12,113 nt of DNA from the NCBI GenBank assembly GCA_016297895.1, contig JAEDFS010000052.1:1-12113 (forward strand). The letters are read 5' to 3'. Below, in pieces: positions 5,479-12,113 of the stretch; the first letter of the stretch is position 1; each line of letters opens with the position of its first letter. Below the pieces are notes generated by a model. The model worked only from the letters and a program-made list of their open reading frames with translations, had not been told where the DNA came from and did not search any database. The translations under genes were made by a program, and so were the position numbers. The stretch comes from Marvinbryantia sp. (GTDB lineage: Bacteria > Bacillota > Clostridia > Lachnospirales > Lachnospiraceae).

Positions 5479-7998
5479 TTATATTTCGTTTTCTTCTTCT
5501 TTATCCGTTTCGATTTCTTCCTCAGCATTTTCCTGCTGTGAGGAATCCACCTTCACCTTTGCGATGCTTGCCACAGAGACTCCGCTTTCCAGATTCATGA
5601 CCTTCACTCCTGAAGTAATTCTTCCCAGAATGGAAATATCTTTACACGGCATCTGAATAATAATTCCTTCTGTATTGATCATCATGATCTCATTATCCAG
5701 ATTTACGATCTTCACTCCAATGACATTTCCGGTCTTTTCCATGATCTTATAGCATTTCACTCCTTTACCGCCTCTGTTCTGTGCAGTAAATTCGCTGACT
5801 GCCGTCAGCTTGCCCATACCTTTTTCTGATACTACAAGCATGTATTCACCCTGGATATCAAGTTGCATACCGACTACTTCATCTCCGGGTTCCAGATTGA
5901 TACCGATCACACCCATAGAGGTTCTTCCGGTACTTCTCACATCTGTTTCATGGAAACGGATACATTGTCCGTAACTGGTTACCAGAAAAATATCCTGTTC
6001 ATTATCTGTGAATTTTACTTCGATCAGCTCATCCCCGTCTCTCAGAGAAATAGCAGCCAGACCTGTCTTTCTTACATTTGCGTAATCCGTGATCGGAGTT
6101 TTCTTTACAATACCGTTCTTGGTAGCCATAAAGAGATAATTTTCCGGCTTATAATCCCTGATGGAAATAATCGCCGTGATCTTCTCTTCCGGATCAAGCT
6201 GAAGAAGATTAATGATTGCCGTTCCTCTGGAAGTTCTGCTGGCTTCCGGTATCTCATAGGCCTTCAGACGGTATACCTTTCCCTTGTTGGTAAAGAACAT
6301 GAGATAATGATGGGTGGATGCCACCAGAAGATCCTCAATATAGTCATCTTCAATGGTCTGCATTCCCTTGATTCCCTTACCGCCTCTTCCCTGGCTTCGG
6401 AAATTATCCCTGGTCATTCTCTTGATATAACCAAGCTTTGTCATGGTTATGACCACTTCTTCCTGAGGAATCAGATCTTCCATGGAAATATCAAATTCAT
6501 CAAATCCGATGGATGTTCTTCTCTCATCCCCGTATTTGTCACGGATGATGGTGATCTCTTTTTTGATCACACCGAGAAGAAGATTTTCATCTCCAAGGAT
6601 TGCTTTGTATTCTTTAATTTTTTCCATCAGCTCTGCATATTCATTTTCCAGTTTTTCTCTTTCCAGACCTGTCAGAGCACGCAGACGCATGTCTACGATT
6701 GCCTGTGCCTGTACATCCGTAAGAGTAAACCGTTCCATCAGGCTTTCTTTTGCAATCTGGGTACTCCTGGACCCACGGATGATCCGAATCACCTCATCGA
6801 TATTATCCAGTGCGATCAGCAAGCCCTTTAAAATATGTGCCCTCTCTTCCGCCTTATTCAGATCATATTTTGTTCTTCTGGTTACCACATCTTCCTGATG
6901 TTTCAGATAGTGACCTAAAATTTCCAGAAGATTCATGACCCTGGGTTCCAGAATATTTTTTCCCTTGCTGACCACCGCCAGCATGATCACACCAAAGGTA
7001 TCCTGAAGCTGCGTGTGTTTGTAAAGCTGATTTAATACCACATTTGCATTGACATCACGGCGAAGTTCAATATTGATTCTCATACCTTCCCGGCTGGATT
7101 CATCAGTCAGAGCCGTAATACCGTCAATTCTCTTATCTTTTACCAGCTCAGCGATCTTCTCAATGAGTCTGGCCTTGTTGACCATGTAGGGAAGCTCCGT
7201 TACAATGATCCGGCTCTTTCCGTTTGGAAGGGTCTCAATATTTGTCACGGCACGGACACGGATCTTTCCTCTTCCTGTCCGGTATGCTTCTTCGATTCCT
7301 CTTGTTCCAAGGATCTGAGCACCTGTCGGGAAGTCCGGCCCCTTAATGATCTGCAGAAGCTCCTCGATGGAAGTCTCTCTTCCTTCCTCTACACGATTGT
7401 CAATGATCTTCACCACCGCATCGATTACCTCACGAAGATTATGAGGCGGAATATTGGTAGCCATTCCCACTGCGATACCTGAGGTTCCGTTTACCAGAAG
7501 GTTGGGATATCTGGAGGGTAGTACATCCGGTTCCTTTTCCGTTTCGTCAAAGTTTGGTGAAAAATCTACCGTATCTTTATTGATGTCTGCCAGCATTTCC
7601 ATGGAAATTCTGCTTAAGCGTGCCTCTGTATATCGCATGGCAGCTGCGCCGTCTCCGTCCACGGAACCGAAGTTTCCGTGACCGTCTACAAGCGGATATC
7701 TGGTAGACCACTCCTGTGCCATATTTACCAGTGCTCCGTAGATAGAGCTGTCACCGTGGGGATGATATTTACCCATGGTATCGCCGACAATACGCGCACA
7801 TTTTCTGTGGGGCTTGTCAGGACCGTTGTTCAGCTCGATCATCGAATACAGCACTCTTCTCTGTACCGGCTTTAATCCGTCTCTTACATCCGGGAGGGCA
7901 CGGGAAGCAATGACGCTCATGGCATACTCGATATAAGATTTTTCCATGGTCTTTTTCAGATCGACTTCATGTACTTTATCAAAAATATTATCTTCCAC
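5479..7998 (-). CDS. gyrA: DNA gyrase subunit A
   Basis: This 839-residue breakage-reunion subunit of gyrase acts as an A2B2 tetramer that introduces negative supercoils with ATP. The N-terminal winged-helix/tower domain contains ALPDVRDGLKPVQRR (34-48), the quinolone-determining HPHGDSSIYG (79-88) and AAMRYTEARL (118-127), in which Y123 is the DNA-attacking tyrosine and R122 its partner. The beta-pinwheel C-terminal domain follows from about 505, with the GyrA box QGRGGKG (536-542) that marks gyrase rather than topoisomerase IV, and a repeat-like QNRGGKG at 740-746. An acidic tail runs from about 820 to the end. The start is GTG at 7998, with AGGAGG seven bases upstream overlapping the gyrB stop; 11 nt separate the genes. 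The residue equivalent to E. coli Asp87 is Gly88. It is the last gene of the replication cluster, with hairpins downstream. Confidence 0.97.
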   Translation of the reverse strand: MEDNIFDKVHEVDLKKTMEKSYIEYAMSVIASRALPDVRDGLKPVQRRVLYSMIELNNGPDKPHRKCARIVGDTMGKYHPHGDSSIYGALVNMAQEWSTRYPLVDGHGNFGSVDGDGAAAMRYTEARLSRISMEMLADINKDTVDFSPNFDETEKEPDVLPSRYPNLLVNGTSGIAVGMATNIPPHNLREVIDAVVKIIDNRVEEGRETSIEELLQIIKGPDFPTGAQILGTRGIEEAYRTGRGKIRVRAVTNIETLPNGKSRIIVTELPYMVNKARLIEKIAELVKDKRIDGITALTDESSREGMRINIELRRDVNANVVLNQLYKHTQLQDTFGVIMLAVVSKGKNILEPRVMNLLEILGHYLKHQEDVVTRRTKYDLNKAEERAHILKGLLIALDNIDEVIRIIRGSRSTQIAKESLMERFTLTDVQAQAIVDMRLRALTGLEREKLENEYAELMEKIKEYKAILGDENLLLGVIKKEITIIRDKYGDERRTSIGFDEFDISMEDLIPQEEVVITMTKLGYIKRMTRDNFRSQGRGGKGIKGMQTIEDDYIEDLLVASTHHYLMFFTNKGKVYRLKAYEIPEASRTSRGTAIINLLQLDPEEKITAIISIRDYKPENYLFMATKNGIVKKTPITDYANVRKTGLAAISLRDGDELIEVKFTDNEQDIFLVTSYGQCIRFHETDVRSTGRTSMGVIGINLEPGDEVVGMQLDIQGEYMLVVSEKGMGKLTAVSEFTAQNRGGKGVKCYKIMEKTGNVIGVKIVNLDNEIMMINTEGIIIQMPCKDISILGRITSGVKVMNLESGVSVASIAKVKVDSSQQENAEEEIETDKEEENEI

Positions 7999-8009
7999 GA
8001 TTTTTCCTC

Positions 8010-9935
8010 CTAAATGTCAAGATTCTGAGCATATTTTGCATTTTCTTCAATAAACTCTCTTCTTGGTTCCACCTGATCTCCCATCAGCGTAGTAAAGGTC
8101 AGATCCAGTTCCGACGTAGTCTCGTCATCCATCGTTACCCGAAGAAGAATTCTTCTTTCCGGATCCATGGTAGTTTCCCAGAGCTGTTCCGCATCCATCT
8201 CACCCAGACCTTTATAACGCTGGATCTTATTATTCTGGTCACGCCCTACCTCCTGAAGGATCTGATCAAGCTCTTCATCCGAGTAGGCATACCACACCTT
8301 TTTATTTTTCTCCAGCTTATAAAGGGGCGGCTGTGCCAGATATACATGTCCCTCTTTGATCAGATCCGGCATGAAACGATACAGGAACGTCAAAAGAAGG
8401 GTACTGATATGCGCTCCGTCCACATCGGCATCCGTCATAATGATGATCTTGTCATAACGAAGCTTGCTGATATCAAAATCATCATGAATTCCCGTTCCAA
8501 ATGCAGTTATCATCGCTTTGATCTCCGCATTTCCGTAAATTTTATCCAGTCTTGCCTTCTCCACATTCAGAATCTTTCCTCGAAGAGGAAGGATCGCCTG
8601 AGTAGCACGGCTTCTTGCTGTCTTTGCAGATCCTCCTGCGGAATCTCCCTCTACGATGTAGATCTCACAGTTCTTCGGATCCTTATCGGAACAGTCAGCC
8701 AGCTTTCCGGGAAGAGAAAGTCCTTCCAACGCCGATTTTCTTCTTGTCAGATCCCTGGCTTTTCTTGCAGCTTCCCTGGCTCTCTGAGCCATAATGGATT
8801 TTTCCAGAATCATTTTTGCTACCATAGGATGCTGCTCCAGATAGATCATCAGCTGATCGGATACGATGCTGTCCACCGCACCCCTTGCCTCGCTGTTCCC
8901 CAGCTTCTGTTTTGTCTGTCCCTCAAACTGGGGTTCCTCGATCTTGATGCTGACAATGGCAGTCAGACCTTCCCTGATATCCTCTCCGGAAAGGCTTTCT
9001 GTCTCTTTGATCAGCTTATTTAACTTTGCATAATTATTAAAGGTCTTCGTCAGCGCATTCTTAAATCCGGTCAGGTGGGTACCACCTTCCGGTGTAGTAA
9101 TGTTATTGACAAAACTGTAGGAATTTTCTGTATAAGAATCATTATGCTGCATGGATACTTCCACGTAAACATTATCCTTCATTCCCTCACAATAAATGAT
9201 GTCCGGATAAAGCGGCGTTTTTCCCCTATTCAGGTACGTTACAAATTCCCTGATCCCGCCTTCATAGTGGAACACCTTCTCTACCGGTTCCTCTTCTCTT
9301 TTATCTCTCAGAATGATCTTTACATTCTTCGTCAGAAATGCCATTTCCCTCAGACGCTGCTTTAATACATTAAAATCAAACACCGTCTCCTCGAATATTT
9401 TCTTATCCGGAAGAAACGTCACCGTTGTTCCGGTCTGATCCGGATCACATGTTCCGATAACGGCAAGCTTATTTACCACATGACCTCTTTCATAGCGCTG
9501 GAAATATCTCTGTCCATCCTTACAGATGGTTACCTCCAGCCATTCAGAAAGAGCATTTACCACAGACGCACCTACTCCGTGAAGACCTCCGGATACTTTG
9601 TATCCTCCGCCGCCGAACTTTCCGCCGGCATGAAGTACCGTAAATACCACTTCCACTGCCGGAATTCCTGCTTTATGGTTAATGCCGACAGGAATGCCTC
9701 TTCCGTTATCGATAACCGTAACGGAATTATCTTCGTTGATCGTTACATCGATCGTATTACAAAATCCTGCCAGAACCTCGTCAATGGAGTTATCTACAAT
9801 CTCATATACCAGATGATGAAGGCCCCGGGAAGAAGTGCTTCCGATGTACATACCAGGTCTTTTCCGAACTGCTTCCAATCCTTCCAGAATCTGTATCTGG
9901 TCGGCTCCATATTCATGATTCACTTCTGTGCCCAT
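8010..9935 (-). CDS. gyrB: DNA gyrase subunit B
   Basis: This 641-residue ATPase subunit of gyrase pairs with GyrA. The GHKL ATP-binding domain shows YEIVDNSIDE (44-53) with E45 and N49, DNGRGIPV (76-83) and the glycine-rich lid near 104-122. The transducer has the QTKQKLGN block (340-347), whose first lysine contacts the gamma phosphate. The TOPRIM domain has EGDSAGGSAK (430-439) and the metal-binding DADVDG (502-507), followed by QPPLYKLEK (535-543) and QRYKGLGEMD (572-581). The length is that of the short Gram-positive GyrB without the insert found in E. coli. The ATG at 9935 follows AGGAGG by five bases; 11 nt separate it from recF and 11 nt from gyrA, so co-transcription is nearly certain. 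ParE is the paralogue to exclude; the recF/gyrA neighbourhood supports GyrB. Confidence 0.97.
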   Translation of the reverse strand: MGTEVNHEYGADQIQILEGLEAVRKRPGMYIGSTSSRGLHHLVYEIVDNSIDEVLAGFCNTIDVTINEDNSVTVIDNGRGIPVGINHKAGIPAVEVVFTVLHAGGKFGGGGYKVSGGLHGVGASVVNALSEWLEVTICKDGQRYFQRYERGHVVNKLAVIGTCDPDQTGTTVTFLPDKKIFEETVFDFNVLKQRLREMAFLTKNVKIILRDKREEEPVEKVFHYEGGIREFVTYLNRGKTPLYPDIIYCEGMKDNVYVEVSMQHNDSYTENSYSFVNNITTPEGGTHLTGFKNALTKTFNNYAKLNKLIKETESLSGEDIREGLTAIVSIKIEEPQFEGQTKQKLGNSEARGAVDSIVSDQLMIYLEQHPMVAKMILEKSIMAQRAREAARKARDLTRRKSALEGLSLPGKLADCSDKDPKNCEIYIVEGDSAGGSAKTARSRATQAILPLRGKILNVEKARLDKIYGNAEIKAMITAFGTGIHDDFDISKLRYDKIIIMTDADVDGAHISTLLLTFLYRFMPDLIKEGHVYLAQPPLYKLEKNKKVWYAYSDEELDQILQEVGRDQNNKIQRYKGLGEMDAEQLWETTMDPERRILLRVTMDDETTSELDLTFTTLMGDQVEPRREFIEENAKYAQNLDI

Positions 9936-9946
9936 TTTATCCTCCT

Positions 9947-11023
9947 CTATCCTACATTCCCATCTATTACATGAAACACTTTGTTAATCTGAAACTGATT
10001 CTCCACAAAATCATCCAGCCCGGTACAGGTGATCAGGGTCTGAATATTTTTAATACTGTCCAGAAGATATCTCTGTCTGCTGCTGTCCAGTTCCGACAAT
10101 ACATCATCCAGCAGAAGAATCGGTGTATCTCCTGTTTCCTGCTTTACCAGTTCGATCTCGGAAAGCTTCAGAGACAGAGCAGCTGTTCTCTGCTGTCCCT
10201 GTGATCCGAACTTTCGGATATCAATATTTTTTATTTTAAAACAGATGTCATCTCTGTGCGGACCGGTCAACGACATTTTCATCCGAATGTCTCTGTCTCT
10301 GTTTTTTCTCAGAGCGTCTTCCAGTTCCTCCGATGAAATATTTTCTTCATAGCTCACCAGCAGAGTTTCCTTTTTTCCGGTAAGCTTCTGATGGATTTCA
10401 TAAATGATTTCATTGAGCCGCTGTACAAATCGTCTTCTCTCTTCAATGATCTTTTTTCCGTACTGTACCATCTGCAGATCCCAGACATCCAGCATATCCA
10501 GATAATCGGGACGAAAACTGATCTCTTTTAACAGTTTATTTCTCTGATTGACCACTTTATTGTAGCCGGAAAGATACTGAAGATATACTTTACTGAGCTG
10601 GCACAGCTCCATATCCAGAAACCTTCTTCTCTCAGAAGGACCATTTTTAATAATATTCAGATCCTCCGGAGAAAAAAACACAAAGTTTGCGATTCCGAGA
10701 AGTTCACTGGCTTTGCGGATAGGAACCCCATTCACAGCAATTCCCTTTGTTTTGTTCTTTCTCAGATGCATATCTATTTTTACGGGACTTCCCTCTTTCT
10801 TTAACGTCATACGGATATGAGATTCTTCCTCATCAAACTGGATCAGTTCTCTGTCTTTGCTTCCCTTGTGGGATTTTGTAGTACCGCAGAGGTAAACCGA
10901 TTCCAGAATATTTGTTTTTCCCTGAGCGTTGTCTCCGTAAAATATATTGGTTCCCGGATCAAAAATTAATTCGAGAAATTGGTAATTTCGAAAATGTTCC
11001 AGACGAATGGACTCAACGATCAT
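9947..11023 (-). CDS. recF: DNA replication/repair protein RecF
   Basis: This 358-residue SMC-like ATPase binds gapped DNA and, with RecO and RecR, helps load RecA at stalled forks and single-strand gaps. The Walker A motif is GDNAQGKT (30-37), the ABC signature region is GSQGQQRTAALSLKL (273-287), and Walker B is LLLDDVLSELD (303-313). The N-terminal RLEHFRNY (7-14) is also typical. The length matches the family. The ATG at 11023 lies 12 nt after the yaaA stop, with GGTGAAG as a modest ribosome binding site overlapping the gap. The order dnaN-yaaA-recF-gyrB is the common firmicute arrangement near the origin. Confidence 0.96.
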   Translation of the reverse strand: MIVESIRLEHFRNYQFLELIFDPGTNIFYGDNAQGKTNILESVYLCGTTKSHKGSKDRELIQFDEEESHIRMTLKKEGSPVKIDMHLRKNKTKGIAVNGVPIRKASELLGIANFVFFSPEDLNIIKNGPSERRRFLDMELCQLSKVYLQYLSGYNKVVNQRNKLLKEISFRPDYLDMLDVWDLQMVQYGKKIIEERRRFVQRLNEIIYEIHQKLTGKKETLLVSYEENISSEELEDALRKNRDRDIRMKMSLTGPHRDDICFKIKNIDIRKFGSQGQQRTAALSLKLSEIELVKQETGDTPILLLDDVLSELDSSRQRYLLDSIKNIQTLITCTGLDDFVENQFQINKVFHVIDGNVG

Positions 11024-11035
11024 AACTTCACCAGC

Positions 11036-11245
11036 TTATTTTACAATCTTGATGATGGTATTTTCCGCTTCCACTTCATCTCCATCATAAAGTTTCTTTC
11101 CCCGCTGTGTTTCCACCTGACCATTCACCTTTACCAGTCCGTCCTGGATCATAAATTTGGCTTCCACTCCGGAATCTACGATTCCTGCCGCTTTTAAAGC
11201 CTGGCCAAGTTTAATATATTCGTCTCTTAACTTTATGGTCTCCAT
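11036..11245 (-). CDS. yaaA: YaaA-type S4 domain protein
   Basis: This 69-residue protein is essentially a single S4 RNA-binding domain, with KLGQALKAAGIVDSG (11-25), GLVKVNG (35-41), RGKKL (46-50) and DGDEV (52-56). Small S4 proteins of this type sit between dnaN and recF in many firmicutes; the B. subtilis relative has been linked to ribosome assembly, but the role here is inferred only from family and position. The frame also has an ATG two codons upstream at 11251, but AAGGAG would then be only two bases away; the ATG at 11245 is eight bases from it and is preferred. The ribosome binding site overlaps the dnaN stop codon, and the stop lies 12 nt before recF. The unrelated E. coli gene also called yaaA should not be confused with it. 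Confidence 0.9.
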   Translation of the reverse strand: METIKLRDEYIKLGQALKAAGIVDSGVEAKFMIQDGLVKVNGQVETQRGKKLYDGDEVEAENTIIKIVK

Positions 11246-11253
11246 GAACATGA

Positions 11254-11259
11254 CTCCTT
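11254..11259 (-). promoter_or_regulatory. Ribosome binding site that decides the yaaA start
   Basis: AAGGAG read from 11259 to 11254 overlaps the dnaN stop codon TAA (11262-11260). It is two bases from the ATG at 11251 and eight from the ATG at 11245, so the second ATG is the workable start. Confidence 0.8.
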
Positions 11260-12113
11260 TTATACATTAAAATTAACAGGTAAGATCAGATAAATATAAC
11301 TTTCTTTCTCATCTTTGATGAAGCAGGGAGCTTTCGGATTCACCAGATAAATCTGAATGTTCTCGTCATCAATAACACGCAGAGCATCAATAAGAAATCT
11401 GGGATTAAATCCGATCAGAATATCTTTTCCCTCTTTTTCGATGGAAATATGTTCATTCATGGAACCGATCTGAGAATTGATCTTCAGTTCCATATTGTTA
11501 TCATCGATTCCGATGATGATTGGTTTTTTATCTCCTTCTTTTACCAGCAGCGTAGCACGGTCGATACAATCCAGCATTTCTTTTTTATTGATATGGAGCT
11601 TTGTTTCATAATCACTGGAAAGCATCTGTTCGATACGGAAATATTCTCCTTCGATCAGTCTGGAAACGGCTACGGTATCATCAAATTCAAAGAGAATATG
11701 ATTTTTGGTAAAATAAATATTTACCATATCTTCTGTCTCACCGGATAAAATCTTACTGATTTCGATCAGAGTCTTTCCGGGTACTACCACTTTATGGTGA
11801 TCATACGTTTCTTTCAGTTCGATTTTACGAATAGAGATGCGGTGACCGTCCAGAGAAACTACTTTCAGAATATTATCTTTAATCTCAAACAGTTCTCCCG
11901 TCATCATCTTATTATTTTCATTCTGGGCAATGGAAAAGATCGTCTGTCTCACGACTTCTTTCAAAGTAAACTGCGAAAGAGAGATGGAATGATCTTTTTC
12001 CACAAAGGGAAGGTAAGGATAGTCCTCTCCAGATTTTCCCATAATATTAAATTTTGCCTTTTCACAGATAATGGAAGCCTGATATTTTTCATCCGTCTGA
12101 ATAATGACTACAT
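11260..12113 (-). CDS. dnaN: DNA polymerase III beta subunit (sliding clamp), N-terminus beyond window
   Basis: The beta clamp is a ring-shaped dimer that tethers the replicative polymerase to DNA and recruits many repair factors. About 283 C-terminal residues are visible. The frame stays open to the right edge: before the internal methionine at 12042 it reads VVIIQTDEKYQASIICEKAK, so that ATG is not the start and roughly 85 residues of domain I are missing. Visible hallmarks are GKSGEDYPYLP near the domain I end, FSIAQNENNKMMTG and VSLDGHRIS in domain II, GFNPRFLIDAL in domain III, and the C-terminal YLILPVNFNV that lines the partner-binding pocket. The position usually held by arginine in that last motif is asparagine here. 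It lies 14 nt upstream of yaaA. dnaA and oriC are expected just upstream, outside the window, as is the promoter. Confidence 0.95.
   Translation of the reverse strand, partial: VVIIQTDEKYQASIICEKAKFNIMGKSGEDYPYLPFVEKDHSISLSQFTLKEVVRQTIFSIAQNENNKMMTGELFEIKDNILKVVSLDGHRISIRKIELKETYDHHKVVVPGKTLIEISKILSGETEDMVNIYFTKNHILFEFDDTVAVSRLIEGEYFRIEQMLSSDYETKLHINKKEMLDCIDRATLLVKEGDKKPIIIGIDDNNMELKINSQIGSMNEHISIEKEGKDILIGFNPRFLIDALRVIDDENIQIYLVNPKAPCFIKDEKESYIYLILPVNFNV

Noticed and set aside
5863..6831. 322-residue plus-strand frame opposite gyrA
   Set aside because: It is antisense to a fully conserved gyrA, and its composition (many His, Cys, Phe, Ile) is typical of a shadow frame.
8346..9023. 225-residue plus-strand frame opposite gyrB
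   Set aside because: It is the complement of conserved GyrB TOPRIM coding sequence and shows no domain of its own.
9999..10007. DnaA-box-like TTCTCCACA in recF, and TTTTCCACA at 11996-12004 in dnaN
   Set aside because: Each has one mismatch to TTATCCACA, they are isolated and within coding sequence; no cluster or AT-rich unwinding region accompanies them, so oriC is not in this window.
1..12113. Search for CRISPR arrays, insertion sequences, phage or defence genes
   Set aside because: No regularly spaced direct repeats, no transposase or integrase frame and no target-site duplications were seen; nearly all the sequence is accounted for by core genes.

Overview
This window is ordinary core chromosome next to the replication origin of a low-to-moderate-GC Firmicute, most likely a Lachnospiraceae/Blautia-type gut clostridium. 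Taxonomy is inferred from gene order, AGGAGG ribosome binding sites and protein style; no database search was possible. The right part holds the conserved dnaN-yaaA-recF-gyrB-gyrA cluster, all on the minus strand with gaps of 0-16 nt. The window cuts dnaN, so dnaA and oriC should lie just beyond the right edge. Transcription runs away from the expected origin.

Layout from left to right: (1) the 5' part of a tRNA-Ser(GCU) gene on the minus strand, cut by the left edge, behind a perfect TTGACA-17-TATAAT promoter with an UP-like element; (2) a 272-nt intergenic region that also carries a structured leader for the next gene; (3) a plus-strand acidic amino acid/dicarboxylate:cation symporter; (4) a 149-nt hairpin-rich intergenic region that probably contains a terminator and a REP-like element; (5) a tight minus-strand run murT-gatD-plsC-TSUP permease, with junctions of 0, -1 and -14 nt; (6) a 214-nt intergenic region packed with four inverted repeats; (7) gyrA, gyrB, recF, yaaA and partial dnaN.

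Functionally, DnaN (sliding clamp), RecF (gap repair) and GyrA/GyrB (negative supercoiling) form the replication-maintenance module; YaaA is its small S4-domain companion. MurT and GatD form the lipid II D-Glu amidating enzyme, and the acyltransferase and permease share that transcript, so this second unit is mainly an envelope module. Two starts differ from the longest open frame: murT starts at 5264 and yaaA at 11245, both decided by ribosome binding sites.

I see no phage, transposase, CRISPR, toxin-antitoxin or defence system and no evidence of an undescribed protein system. The parts most worth a second look are non-coding: the foldable symporter leader and the two intergenic hairpin clusters.
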